A stretch of DNA of 64,000 nucleotides from Riemerella anatipestifer ATCC 11845 = DSM 15868 (GTDB taxonomy: Bacteria > Bacteroidota > Bacteroidia > Flavobacteriales > Weeksellaceae): positions 1,178,001 through 1,242,000 of the forward strand of contig NC_017045.1 in NCBI RefSeq assembly GCF_000252855.1, written 5' to 3'. A program made the translations under genes and the position numbers. The notes beneath the pieces are model-generated. The model worked only from the letters and a program-made list of their open reading frames with translations, searched no databases and was not told where the DNA came from. The first letter of the stretch is position 1. Each line of letters opens with the position of its first letter. Below, one piece after another: positions 52,443 through 61,626 of this stretch.

Positions 52443-53301
52443 TTCCATTAGAGATTTAGCCAATTATCAGGCTTTAATTAAAAGAAGTGTACTTTTATGC
52501 TTTGGTTTGTCGTTCTTATTCAGAAGTTACTCTTCTACATTGAATTTTCAGATGGAAAACCCTTCGTTCCAAATTTCAGGAGGTGATTTTTTAACGAGTT
52601 TATATAATTATTTCGGCATCAATTATTTTGTTTTTGAGCACCCTATTTATAGCATTGTATTTACTGTTCTACTATTTATATTTTGGATACTAAGTTTCGT
52701 ATCCCCAAATAAAAAAGCTATCCCTATTTTATTCTATATCTTTTTCTTGATTTATGCCATTGGGTTTAATTCAAATATGGGGTTTCTCTCTAGCTACCTT
52801 AAAGGCTTTATCATTATAGGCTTTATATTTTTTGTTATTTCTCCTATCAATTTTAATCTTATGTGGGAAGGATTAAGATATTATGCTTGTTGGATTTACT
52901 TTTCTGCTTTCCTCTGGAAGTTTATACATAGAGCTATGTTTATGCCTCGATTTGGAGAAATGTCTTTCAAAGACAACCTCTCTTGGTACATCTTTACCAA
53001 TCCTGATAGTATTTTAAGTAAATTCTATCTTTTCTGTATTGAACACTCTTGGATTCTCAACATTGGGGATAAACTTGTATTCTTGTTTGAGGGTCTTTAT
53101 TTTATTGGATTTTTTACAAAAAAATACGATGCCTTTTTAGGTTGGGGCATCGTAGGACTTCATTTATTTTTGTACTTTTTTAGTGATACGCTTTTTGTGG
53201 AAATATGGGTTTTAGGGTTGCTCTTTATTTCAAAATCGCAGTGGAGTAGCTTTTCTCAATTCACTAAGATTCTACATAAATACCTGCCCAACTTCTCTTA
53301 A
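52411..53301 (+). CDS. Multi-pass membrane protein, unknown function
   Basis: 296 residues with about six or seven hydrophobic helices (for example YSIVFTVLLFIFWILSF, IPILFYIFFLIYAIGF, YACWIYFSAFLWKFI, GLHLFLYFFSDTLF). The layout vaguely recalls HTTM/DoxX-like membrane proteins, but no decisive motif is seen. Overlaps its upstream partner by 32 bases and the convergent gene at 53264 by 38 bases. Confidence 0.65.
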   Translation: MLKKYLRKGNSSIRDLANYQALIKRSVLLCFGLSFLFRSYSSTLNFQMENPSFQISGGDFLTSLYNYFGINYFVFEHPIYSIVFTVLLFIFWILSFVSPNKKAIPILFYIFFLIYAIGFNSNMGFLSSYLKGFIIIGFIFFVISPINFNLMWEGLRYYACWIYFSAFLWKFIHRAMFMPRFGEMSFKDNLSWYIFTNPDSILSKFYLFCIEHSWILNIGDKLVFLFEGLYFIGFFTKKYDAFLGWGIVGLHLFLYFFSDTLFVEIWVLGLLFISKSQWSSFSQFTKILHKYLPNFS

Positions 53302-53758
53302 GCGGCAAAAGAAAATCCGATAAAAAAGCCACATAGGTAGATTTAGAAAAATCAAATACTTCTATCTCTTGAGAGAGTTTGCCCTCCTTTAATGCCGAGC
53401 GGAACTCTTGTAATTTCATAGTTTTCACTTCGCCATTTTCCACGAAACAGGCCTTCATTCGGTCAAATAACCCTAGTTGATAAGTGGTATCTATTTCCCT
53501 CATCACACCATTAAGAGCATCTATAGAACACCCTGAAGCCACCTCTTGCTCCTCATCTATACTAATGACGATAAATTGATTTTTTTCAATCTTAAAAGAC
53601 GATGACAATGGTTTGCCGTGTGCAGCCCAAACGGAAAGAAAGTCAAAAAGTTTTTCTGTAATTTCCTTACTTTCTTTAGGTAAAAAAGGTCTAGAGGCTG
53701 GATAAATAAGCACTCTATAATCGTTAGTTTCTACTATATTAGATTCTTCTATTTTCAT
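53264..53758 (-). CDS. Conserved hypothetical protein downstream of Fe-S genes
   Basis: 164 residues, soluble. YRVLIYPASRPFLPKESKEITEKLFDFLSVWAAHGKPLSSSFKIEKNQFIVISIDEE is a pattern I associate with flavobacterial proteins sometimes labelled ABC transporter ATPase. There is no Walker motif here, so I do not use that name. Last gene of the MCE/HdrC-like/HdrB-like operon (25-base gap). Confidence 0.7.
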   Translation of the reverse strand: MKIEESNIVETNDYRVLIYPASRPFLPKESKEITEKLFDFLSVWAAHGKPLSSSFKIEKNQFIVISIDEEQEVASGCSIDALNGVMREIDTTYQLGLFDRMKACFVENGEVKTMKLQEFRSALKEGKLSQEIEVFDFSKSTYVAFLSDFLLPLKRSWAGIYVES

Positions 53759-53783
53759 ATAACAAGTTTATAAGATAACTCAA

Positions 53784-54569
53784 CTATAAATCCTCTGCTT
53801 CTGCTAAAAGTTCCACAATATCTTTAACTTCTACTTCTGTGTTTTTATTAAAATGCTTTACACCGTCCGTCATCATTGTATTACAGAAAGGACAACCCGT
53901 TGCGATAACATCTGGTGTTTTCGCTAAAGCCTCTTCTGTTCTTTCTATGTTTATGTCTTTATTTCCTTTTTCTGGCTCTTTAAACATCTGTGCCCCTCCT
54001 GCTCCACAGCACAATCCGTTTTGTTTGCAACGCTTCATTTCAACCAGCTCTGCATCTAATTTTTTGAGGAGTTCTCTAGGTGCTTCATACTCGTTATTGG
54101 CTCTACCGAGGTAACAAGGGTCGTGGAAAGTGATTTTTTTACCTTCAAACCTACCGCCTTCTATCTTCAGTCTTCCCTCCTCCATAAGTTGCTTTAAAAA
54201 CTGTGTGTGATGTAGCACTTGGTAATTCCCACCAAGACTAGGATACTCATTCTTTAATGTATTAAAACAATGCGGACAAGCCGTTACTATTTTCTTGACT
54301 TCATAAGCATTAAGGATTTCTATATTGGTGAGTGCCATCATTTGGAAAACAAACTCGTTCCCCGCTCTCTTAGCTGGGTCCCCAGTGCAACTTTCCTCTT
54401 GTCCCAATACCGCAAATTCTACCCCTATTTTATGGAGGATTTTACAAAAGGCTTTGGTGATTTTTTTAGCTCTATCATCAAAACTTCCTGCACAGCCTAC
54501 CCAAAACAAAACTTCGGGAGCTTTACCTTCGGCAGCGTATTCTGCCATTGTTTTTATTTTGAATTCCAT
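53784..54569 (-). CDS. (Fe-S)-binding protein with two CCG domains (HdrB/LutA/GlpC-like)
   Basis: 261 residues. Two cysteine-rich CCG-type motifs: the first C-terminal part reads SCTGDPAKRAGNE and CPHCFN, the second HDPCYLGR, CCGAGGAQMF and CPFC. Such domains bind a special [4Fe-4S] or [Fe-S]-thiol site and take part in redox reactions of disulfides, lactate or glycerol-3-phosphate. It follows the membrane Fe-S protein gene after 54 bases, forming a likely HdrBC/DsrMK-like electron-transfer pair. Substrate unknown. Confidence 0.87.
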   Translation of the reverse strand: MEFKIKTMAEYAAEGKAPEVLFWVGCAGSFDDRAKKITKAFCKILHKIGVEFAVLGQEESCTGDPAKRAGNEFVFQMMALTNIEILNAYEVKKIVTACPHCFNTLKNEYPSLGGNYQVLHHTQFLKQLMEEGRLKIEGGRFEGKKITFHDPCYLGRANNEYEAPRELLKKLDAELVEMKRCKQNGLCCGAGGAQMFKEPEKGNKDINIERTEEALAKTPDVIATGCPFCNTMMTDGVKHFNKNTEVEVKDIVELLAEAEDL

Positions 54570-54623
54570 TTATTTGTAATCTAAATTAAAACTATTTTAC
54601 TTTGTTTCTTGACGATAGAACTA

Positions 54624-55961
54624 TTAGTCCTCATTAGCCCAATTAAGTCTGTCTGCCTGATTGTACTGCCAAGGTGCAGCGTTATTTTCTACATTGGTCA
54701 TCATCAAATTAAGCTCTTGTGGTGCCGCTGACTGCTCCATTACCAAAAATCTTCTCATCTCAAAAATAATAGATAATGGATCTATAAGTACAGGACAAGC
54801 CTCTACACAAGCATTGCAAGAGGTACACGCCCAAAGTTCTTCACGAGTAATGTAGTCATCTAGTAGCTTTTTACCATCATCTACAAATTTGCCATTCTTG
54901 TTGATGTTTTGTCCTACTTCTTCCAAACGATCTCTTGTAGACATCATTATTTTTCTAGGAGATAATTTTTTTCCTGTCAAATTAGCTGGACAAACCGCAG
55001 TACACCTTCCACACTCGGTGCAAGTATAAGCATTTAGCAACTGTACTTGGTTTAAATCAAAAACATCTTCTGCCCCAAACTTCGCTGGTGGTTCAGCCCC
55101 ATCTGGCGAAGCCGCATAAGGGTCTGCATTAGGATCCATCATTAGCTTAATTTCCTTTGTAACAGAATCCAAATTATTAAATGCTCCCTTAGGTTTAAGA
55201 TTGGCAAACCAAGTATTAGGAAATGCAAAAATGATATGCAAATGCTTGGAATAGTAAAGGTAATTCATAAAGAATAAAATCCCTAGTATATGTACCCACC
55301 AAGCACTTCTTTCAACGAAAATAAGAAAAGAACTATCAAAACGAAACACCTCCATAATAGGTACTAAAAATGTTCCGCTCACAGGGAACGCTCCTAAATG
55401 ATGATAACCTTCTACACCTCGAGTCTGTAAAATAGAGTCTGCAGCATTCATTTTAAGAAATGCCATCATAAGTACAAACTCAATTACCAAAATCCAGTTA
55501 GCATCATTCTTAGGCCACCCAAACATTTCTTTCATATTGAAACGCTTTACAGACAGTACATTCCTTCTTATAAAAAATATAACCACTGCAATAAGAACTA
55601 GCAATGCCATAATTTCTAAAGTGCCAGTAAACAGAGCATATAGCGTTTCTCCCATCACACTCGCTAGAAATCTGTGTGTACCAAAAAGTCCATCAACTAT
55701 AATTTCTAACATTTCCATATTGATGACTAAAAAGCCAACATATACCAAAATATGTAAGAAACCAGCCACTGGTCTTGCTCCCATCTTACTTTGTCCTAAG
55801 GCTACATTCGCCATAGTACGCCATCTTTCAGGCTTATTATCAGTTCTATCAATAGCCTTACCGAGTTTGATATTGCGATAAATCTCTTTTAAACTCTTAA
55901 TAAATAGACCAAAGCCTACAACCAAACAAATAAGGAACAATATGTTATCTATGTACTGCAT
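54624..55961 (-). CDS. Membrane [4Fe-4S] protein, HdrC/NarI-like
   Basis: 445 residues. Five hydrophobic helices in the first 250 residues (NILFLICLVVGFGLF, GFLHILVYVGFLVI, ALFTGTLEIMALLVLIAVVIFF and others) with histidines suited to heme or quinone binding, then two [4Fe-4S] motifs: Cys314/317/320/324 (CTECGRCTAVCP) and Cys379/382/385/389 (CTSCNACVEACP). Probably shuttles electrons between the quinone pool and the soluble CCG protein encoded next. 18 bases after the MCE gene. Confidence 0.87.
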   Translation of the reverse strand: MQYIDNILFLICLVVGFGLFIKSLKEIYRNIKLGKAIDRTDNKPERWRTMANVALGQSKMGARPVAGFLHILVYVGFLVINMEMLEIIVDGLFGTHRFLASVMGETLYALFTGTLEIMALLVLIAVVIFFIRRNVLSVKRFNMKEMFGWPKNDANWILVIEFVLMMAFLKMNAADSILQTRGVEGYHHLGAFPVSGTFLVPIMEVFRFDSSFLIFVERSAWWVHILGILFFMNYLYYSKHLHIIFAFPNTWFANLKPKGAFNNLDSVTKEIKLMMDPNADPYAASPDGAEPPAKFGAEDVFDLNQVQLLNAYTCTECGRCTAVCPANLTGKKLSPRKIMMSTRDRLEEVGQNINKNGKFVDDGKKLLDDYITREELWACTSCNACVEACPVLIDPLSIIFEMRRFLVMEQSAAPQELNLMMTNVENNAAPWQYNQADRLNWANED

Positions 55962-55979
55962 TGTAACTGTTTTTATATT

Positions 55980-56918
55980 CTACTTCCCAAACACAGAGAT
56001 GTTAATGTAGCGTTTAGGATTATTTTTAATATCCTCTATTAACCCATTAAGATTTTTTGAGGTCTGATTAAGATTATTGTAAAGCTGCTCATCTTTAGCT
56101 ATCTTTCCTAAAGAGCCCTCTCCGTTTTGAATTCCAGAGATTAGTGTATTTAATTTATCAGACGTCAAACTTAGTTTAGCAACAGCATCATTTAGTTTAT
56201 TGATGTCTAGCTTCTCTGCCACATTACCATACTTGTCTAATGTTGTCTTTGCACTCACGGTTGCCAAGTTAGCATTATCTAGCATCTTTTGTATTTTAGG
56301 GTCTGTGTTAGAAAGCATTTGGTTAGTCTGAAGAGAAGTCTGTCTGAACGACTCTACCGTATGATTAAGACTTTGTAAAAGTTGCTTGATTTCTCTTCGG
56401 TTTTGCTCGTCCATTATTTTATTAGTACTTGCGAGAGTAGAGTCTAAGTTAGTTAAAACATGAGATAACTGGTCTTTAACAGGCTTAACTTCAGAAGAAA
56501 GACTATTAAACACTGATTGCTGGAGTGCCCCCATTAAAGTATCTCCATTTTTAGCTTGCTCGCCGTCATAAATAAGATTAATTTTAACTTCTTTGCCAGA
56601 CATCAATCCTGGTTCAAATATCTCAACCGTAGATTTTTTAGCAAATCCAAACTTATTATCTACAGTAATCTTTACTACAAAATAAATATGACCATTGGCT
56701 GCTTTTACCGGCTTTATTTCCTCTACTTGCCCTACTTTTAACCCGTTTATAGAAACCGCATTAGACGCCGAAAGCCCTTGCACATTATCATACTTTACAT
56801 AATAGACATTGTCCATAGAGAATATATTTCTCCCTTTCATAAATTGATAAAGAAGTACAAACCCTACAATAGCCAATATTGCAATAAGCCCCGCTTTTAA
56901 TTCTTTAGAAAACTTCAT
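55980..56918 (-). CDS. MCE/MlaD-family lipid-transport protein
   Basis: 312 residues. One N-terminal transmembrane helix (about 9-27), then the MCE domain (about 38-115: VYYVKYDNVQGLSASNAVSINGLKVGQVEEI) and a long helical C-terminal part. Such proteins form hexameric rings that carry lipids across the periplasm. No mlaE/mlaF partners are adjacent; it heads the operon with the two Fe-S genes instead. Confidence 0.9.
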   Translation of the reverse strand: MKFSKELKAGLIAILAIVGFVLLYQFMKGRNIFSMDNVYYVKYDNVQGLSASNAVSINGLKVGQVEEIKPVKAANGHIYFVVKITVDNKFGFAKKSTVEIFEPGLMSGKEVKINLIYDGEQAKNGDTLMGALQQSVFNSLSSEVKPVKDQLSHVLTNLDSTLASTNKIMDEQNRREIKQLLQSLNHTVESFRQTSLQTNQMLSNTDPKIQKMLDNANLATVSAKTTLDKYGNVAEKLDINKLNDAVAKLSLTSDKLNTLISGIQNGEGSLGKIAKDEQLYNNLNQTSKNLNGLIEDIKNNPKRYINISVFGK

Positions 56919-56942
56919 TTTATTACATTAGGTTCAACTAAG

Positions 56943-56950
56943 CAAAGATA
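56943..56950 (-). promoter_or_regulatory. Promoter -7 element of the MCE operon
   Basis: Minus strand TATCTTTG, 24 bases before the ATG at 56918. Confidence 0.55.
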
Positions 56951-56970
56951 AGATTTTTAATTTTCAACAT

Positions 56971-57000
56971 CAAAAAAGCGACTATAAAGTCGCTTTTTAA
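56971..57000. terminator. Terminator of the PpiD-like gene
   Basis: Perfect 11-bp stem AAAAAGCGACT / AGTCGCTTTTT (56973-56983 with 56988-56998), loop ATAA, with A-run and T-run. Confidence 0.88.
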
Positions 57001-57022
57001 TCATATTTATATTAAATCTAAA

Positions 57023-59149
57023 TTATTGCTCTTGAGTTTTATTATAAACTTCAATTCTATAATCTTTTATATCAGCATTATCCTGAAGACTCTTCAGTAA
57101 GCTTTGTGTAAACATTTGTGCATTCTGTTGCTCTAACATTTGTACAAACTGCTTAGCATCTCCTGGCTGTTTGTTCTCCGACACCTTTTTCTTAACCACA
57201 ACATAGACACCTGTATTACCTTCTATTGGTTTAGAAACTTTATTAGGAGCTACACCAAAAGCCGCACCCGCTACCTTAGGTTCCATTGCCATACCTAAAC
57301 TAGGAGTTAGCATATTTATCTGCCCACTCTCTTTAACCGCTCCAAATTGTTTAGCTATTTCATCCAATGACAAAGACTTAGAAGCATTTAATTTTTCAAT
57401 GATTTTCTTAGCCAATAACTGATTTTTTACTATTGGTTCTATCTGCTCTCTTACAGACTCTGGGTCAGCCAAACCTGCTTCTTGTTTTCCATTAAGATAA
57501 GCCACAACATAATCTCCATTACTTGTAGTAAAAATGTTTGTATCTCCCTTATCTGTATCTTTATTGAATGCCCAAGCTAAAATTTCTTCGTCTTTATCTG
57601 TTCCTAAACCTTGTATTTGCCCCTGAAAACGACCTACCATTTTAGGATTAGCAAACTGATAGTTGCTTTTCTTAGCTAAATTAGCAAACTCATTAAACGA
57701 TTTACCTTGAATCTGCTGTATAAAAGTATTTGCTTGTGCGTAAACTTTATTCTGTGTTTCTTTAGAAGCTCTTATATCTTTAGCTAAGTTAGCAATTTTG
57801 TAAACAGGCATTTTATTTTCGTTTACCATAACATGGTATCCAAATTGAGTCTCCACAACACCTACTGCACCTTTAGGGTTAGACTCTACCCAATCTGCAA
57901 AAGGCTTTACAAAACCACTCTTACCAGGAAGAACCCATTGTAACATTCCCCCTTGTTGTGCAGACCCTTTATCAGCTGAAAATGATACAAACTGAGTAAA
58001 TTTAGCAGGATCAGCCTTCACTTGAGTAGCGATGCTATCCGCTAACTTTTTAGCTTCCTCTTTAGTTCTTTTTATCGAAGGATCTTGCTTAGCTACATCT
58101 GTACCTGCAAAAGCAATCAGAATATGCTTAGGTAAAGTTGCCTCACTTTTACCTGCTAATTTAGTCACATAGTATTTACCTCCTGATTTATATGGACCGT
58201 AAACTTGACCTACAGTAGCTGTTTTCACAAAAGCCTGTGCTTCTTGTGGCACTTCTTGCTCTGACACAAAACCATATTTAACAGGAGCCTCTGAATTTAT
58301 CTCTACAAACATAGAATCACTAGGAGAGTTTAAGAAGTTTTCCCCCTCGCCATTATAAAGTTTCCTTAACTCTTTTAGTGTCAAACTATCATCAATCGCA
58401 CTAGGTTTGGCAGGAAACAAAACCACCCCTAAATTTCTGCTTGCCTCTGCCTTAAAAGCAACAGGGTGCTTCTTGATAAAATTAGCCAAATCTTCAGAGG
58501 TTACTTTTACAGGATTCTTTTGTGCAAATGTATTGTAATCTATTTTCACAAAATCTATATCCGCTACCTGATCTCTATTTTTCATGATAAGCTCCGCTTC
58601 TTTTTTGCCTACCGTAATACCATTAGTTACATTAGCAAAAAGCTGACGAGCCATCATTCTGTACTCTATTGTTTTTCTGATATTAAGCCATTGATTATAC
58701 TCCTGTACTCTACCACTTTCTCTAAGCCCTTCTATCTCCTTTTTAATTTCGGTTAGCTTAAAGTTCCCTTTAGCATCAAAATTTTGAGGGTTTTGTGAAA
58801 ACATTGGGTCGTACTGCAACTGATTCCAAAAGAAATCTTCAGTAAGCTCTAATCCCATTTTTTCAAACTGTTGTTTGATAAGCTTAGACTGTACCAAAGT
58901 TTGCCAAGCCTGTTCCTCCAATCCTACCAAAGGTTGACCTTGGCTTTCCGCTTGATTACGCATCAGCATAAGTTGCTCATTATACTCGTCCCTAGTAATT
59001 TCCTCACCATTTACTTTACCAAGAATGTTAGGATCTTTACCAAAAACCTTATCTAAACTATCTGGATTTACCAAAAATGCTAGTAGTGCAATAGCAATAA
59101 AACCTATCAATATCCAAGGTCTTTTTCTAATTTCTCCTAAAACTGCCAT
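57023..59149 (-). CDS. PpiD/SurA-type peptidyl-prolyl isomerase and folding factor
   Basis: 708 residues anchored by one N-terminal helix (WILIGFIAIALLAFLV). SurA_N-type chaperone region (about 35-260) with the GKVNGEEITRDEYNEQLMLMRN opening, a parvulin domain (about 340-455: LPKHILIAFAGTD, GGMLQWVLPGKSGFVKPFADWV, TQFGYHVMV), and a second, divergent PPIase-like region in the C-terminal part. Assists folding of exported proteins in the periplasm. Monocistronic, with promoter and terminator. Confidence 0.9.
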   Translation of the reverse strand: MAVLGEIRKRPWILIGFIAIALLAFLVNPDSLDKVFGKDPNILGKVNGEEITRDEYNEQLMLMRNQAESQGQPLVGLEEQAWQTLVQSKLIKQQFEKMGLELTEDFFWNQLQYDPMFSQNPQNFDAKGNFKLTEIKKEIEGLRESGRVQEYNQWLNIRKTIEYRMMARQLFANVTNGITVGKKEAELIMKNRDQVADIDFVKIDYNTFAQKNPVKVTSEDLANFIKKHPVAFKAEASRNLGVVLFPAKPSAIDDSLTLKELRKLYNGEGENFLNSPSDSMFVEINSEAPVKYGFVSEQEVPQEAQAFVKTATVGQVYGPYKSGGKYYVTKLAGKSEATLPKHILIAFAGTDVAKQDPSIKRTKEEAKKLADSIATQVKADPAKFTQFVSFSADKGSAQQGGMLQWVLPGKSGFVKPFADWVESNPKGAVGVVETQFGYHVMVNENKMPVYKIANLAKDIRASKETQNKVYAQANTFIQQIQGKSFNEFANLAKKSNYQFANPKMVGRFQGQIQGLGTDKDEEILAWAFNKDTDKGDTNIFTTSNGDYVVAYLNGKQEAGLADPESVREQIEPIVKNQLLAKKIIEKLNASKSLSLDEIAKQFGAVKESGQINMLTPSLGMAMEPKVAGAAFGVAPNKVSKPIEGNTGVYVVVKKKVSENKQPGDAKQFVQMLEQQNAQMFTQSLLKSLQDNADIKDYRIEVYNKTQEQ

Positions 59150-59253
59150 TTCTAATATTTAGTTTTTAAAATCAATTTGCGAAAATACACATTTTTAGAA
59201 TAATATAAAACATTATTTTCTTTTATTTTTCTCCCAAAACTTTAGGAAATAAA

Positions 59254-59261
59254 CAAATTTA
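59254..59261 (-). promoter_or_regulatory. Possible -7 element of the PpiD-like gene
   Basis: Minus strand TAAATTTG, two bases away from the divergent -7 element at 59264-59271; the predicted leader is about 100 bases. Confidence 0.4.
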
Positions 59262-59263
59262 TT

Positions 59264-59271
59264 TACTTTTG
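59264..59271 (+). promoter_or_regulatory. Promoter -7 element of the cupin gene
   Basis: TACTTTTG, 25 bases before the ATG at 59297. Back to back with the PpiD-like promoter. Confidence 0.5.
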
Positions 59272-59296
59272 TGTCCTTAATCTTAAAGAGAACTGT

Positions 59297-59638
59297 ATGG
59301 AAATAGGAGAAAGACCTTGGGGAAAGTATTTTGTATTAGCAGACGAAACCAACTATAAACTAAAGCGTGTAGAAGTATTCTCTAAACAACGCCTCTCTTA
59401 CCAATACCATAATAAAAGACAAGAAGCTTGGACCATTATACAAGGTACCGCTAAGGTAACTTTGGATGATGTAGAAACCATCTATAAATATGGCGAAACT
59501 GTACTCATACCCCTTGGCTCAAAACATCGTATTGAAAATATCGGCGATGATATCTTAATTTTCATAGAAGTGCAAACAGGGACTTACTTTGGCGAAGACG
59601 ACATTGTAAGATTACAGGATGACTACGCAAGAGAATAG
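59297..59638 (+). CDS. Cupin protein, mannose-6-phosphate isomerase type II-like
   Basis: 113 residues. Single cupin domain: RPWGKYFVL, KRVEVFSKQRLSYQYHNKRQEAWTIIQGTAKVTLDD and LIPLGSKHRIENIGDDILIFIEVQTGTYFGEDDIVR match the C-terminal isomerase domain of ManC/AlgA enzymes. A stand-alone version could supply mannose or act as a sugar-nucleotide isomerase for the adjacent polysaccharide genes. 12 bases before the GT90-like gene. Confidence 0.87.
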   Translation: MEIGERPWGKYFVLADETNYKLKRVEVFSKQRLSYQYHNKRQEAWTIIQGTAKVTLDDVETIYKYGETVLIPLGSKHRIENIGDDILIFIEVQTGTYFGEDDIVRLQDDYARE

Positions 59639-59650
59639 CCCGAAGTTTTC

Positions 59651-60589
59651 ATGAAAATGATCAAAAAAAATAAACTTCTTTACTACCTTGAGAGCTACGC
59701 CCGATTTCTACGCCCGTCACTTGATTTTGACGACAAAATTACGCAGTTAGTTACATCGCTCTCTGACACAACATTAGAAAAAATTCGGCAGCGTGTAGAT
59801 TACTATAATCAACTGAACCAACCAAAAGAAATAACCAAGCAACTACAAATCAAAGATTTAAAACACCCTAAAACTCCAAAGGTTTATTATTTTGATACTT
59901 ATGAGTATGCTAGATTTTTTGACCACCACTCTTTCTTTGATTGTATTTTTGGTGATGTAATACATATTCCCGATACACCTAGTATTGTAAAAAGTAGACC
60001 TATAAATCCAAATAACCAAAATAGTATTTTGCTCAATTTGGATAAGGTACGTCATTTTGTCTGGGTAAAAAAAGATATTCCATTTTCGGAAAAGAAGACA
60101 CTCCTAATAGGAAGAGGTGCGGTGGTGCAAAACCATCGGATAGATTTTTACCAAAAATATTTTAAACACCCGTTATGTAATTTGGGACAAACCAACCAAC
60201 AGGGTGGAAATCCTGAATGGATAAAACCCAAAATCACCCTAAAAGAACATTTAAAATACAAATTCATTTTGAGTTTACAAGGCAATGATGTAGCTACCAA
60301 TCTTAAATGGATTATGTCTTCCAATTCTATCGCTGTAATGCCTAAACCTACTATAGAATCTTGGTTTATGGAAGGAACTCTAGTTGGTGGAAAGCACTAC
60401 ATTGAAGTAAAACCCGACTATTCGGATTTGGAAGAACAACTTAATTTTTATAGTGAAAATACTGATATTTGCCTGGAAATCCTCCACAATGCCCATCAAC
60501 ATTGTCAGCAATTTTGGAATCCAGACATAGAAGACTTATGTAGCCTATGGGTACTAAAAAAATATTTTGAATACACACATAACTATTAG
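59651..60589 (+). CDS. Glycosyltransferase, GT90 (CAP10/LpsA)-like
   Basis: 312 residues. The C-terminal GNDVATNLKWIMSSNSIAVMPKPTIESWFMEGTLVGGKHYIEVK segment is typical of the LpsA/CAP10 family, which adds sugars to lipooligosaccharide or capsule. No signal peptide. Its TAG stop directly abuts the stop of the convergent gene at 60590. Confidence 0.85.
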   Translation: MKMIKKNKLLYYLESYARFLRPSLDFDDKITQLVTSLSDTTLEKIRQRVDYYNQLNQPKEITKQLQIKDLKHPKTPKVYYFDTYEYARFFDHHSFFDCIFGDVIHIPDTPSIVKSRPINPNNQNSILLNLDKVRHFVWVKKDIPFSEKKTLLIGRGAVVQNHRIDFYQKYFKHPLCNLGQTNQQGGNPEWIKPKITLKEHLKYKFILSLQGNDVATNLKWIMSSNSIAVMPKPTIESWFMEGTLVGGKHYIEVKPDYSDLEEQLNFYSENTDICLEILHNAHQHCQQFWNPDIEDLCSLWVLKKYFEYTHNY

Positions 60590-61624
60590 TCAAGGAACTA
60601 ATAAGTTTTCCCACGCTTTTTTAGTGGTTTCAAACTCATTTTCCATACTATATTTTTCCAAAACATACTCCGAAGCCCTCTTTCCTTTGTTTAAAATCTC
60701 TGACGGGCACCTGTCATAATCTTGAATAGCCCTTTCAATAGACTGTACAAATTGAATAATATCACCATCTGCTACTGGCTCAGAAAATTCAGTATTAAAA
60801 TATTCTCTTCCTGCCTGCCCTTTGTAACCTATCACATAACATCCACACGCCATTGCTTCTACGGGTGGAAGACCAAAACCTTCTCTATGATTAAATGATA
60901 AAAACAATACCGCTTCTCTCAAATTTCTTGCGACTTCTTCTTCACTCATATTATCTAAAGCACACAGTTCCCACCCTTCTATCAAAGACTTAGCTTTTAA
61001 GATTAAAATCACTTGCTCTGAATCTTCTTTCAATTTACGTGGCATATAGCAAATTTTTTTTGCCTTATTTTCTGAATAATAAAAATTTGTTTTATCTATT
61101 CCCAATGTAATCTTCTGAATATTTATACTAGGGAAAACATACCTCAAGTATTTATAAGCATCATCTGAGGCTACAATTACCCCCAAACAATCTTTGCTAA
61201 GATAAGGATTATCTACACTATACCTAAAATTATAATGCTGAAATGTATAATAACAATTTTGATTAAAAATAACATACTTCCTTCCCTCCAACGACTTATG
61301 TATTTGGCTTCCATAAATTTCAGGCATAACAATTATGCCATCTTTTTCTACAACCGTATCTTTTATTCTTCTTATTTTTCGTTTCAGACTATCAAAAAGT
61401 GTCTTCTTTTTATTTCCGAGTTTACTTAATACTTTATAGAAAATATCGTAGTTATATGCTATTTTTTCAGTAGAATACCATTTATTTTTATTTGAACTAC
61501 GCTTCTTTAATAATAATACAGCCAAATAGCCTAAACGATTTAAATTATCCACCTGACGGTAAATCTGCTTCACTCCTCCTGTTGGATTTGTATTTGACGG
61601 ACAAAAAAAATAGATTTTCCTCAT
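60590..61624 (-). CDS. Glycosyltransferase, GT4-like
   Basis: 344 residues with a GT-B arrangement. N-terminal KIYFFCPSNTNPTGGVKQIYRQVDNLNRLGY and C-terminal HREGFGLPPVEAMACGCYVIGYKGQAGREYF (the EGFGLPPxEAMA nucleotide-sugar site). Makes a glycosidic bond in surface polysaccharide. Two bases separate it from the upstream transferase-like gene, so they share an operon. Confidence 0.87.
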   Translation of the reverse strand: MRKIYFFCPSNTNPTGGVKQIYRQVDNLNRLGYLAVLLLKKRSSNKNKWYSTEKIAYNYDIFYKVLSKLGNKKKTLFDSLKRKIRRIKDTVVEKDGIIVMPEIYGSQIHKSLEGRKYVIFNQNCYYTFQHYNFRYSVDNPYLSKDCLGVIVASDDAYKYLRYVFPSINIQKITLGIDKTNFYYSENKAKKICYMPRKLKEDSEQVILILKAKSLIEGWELCALDNMSEEEVARNLREAVLFLSFNHREGFGLPPVEAMACGCYVIGYKGQAGREYFNTEFSEPVADGDIIQFVQSIERAIQDYDRCPSEILNKGKRASEYVLEKYSMENEFETTKKAWENLLVP

Positions 61625-61626
61625 TA

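Noticed and set aside
53264..53758. ABC transporter ATPase label
   Set aside because: No Walker A, signature or Walker B motif is present in the protein.
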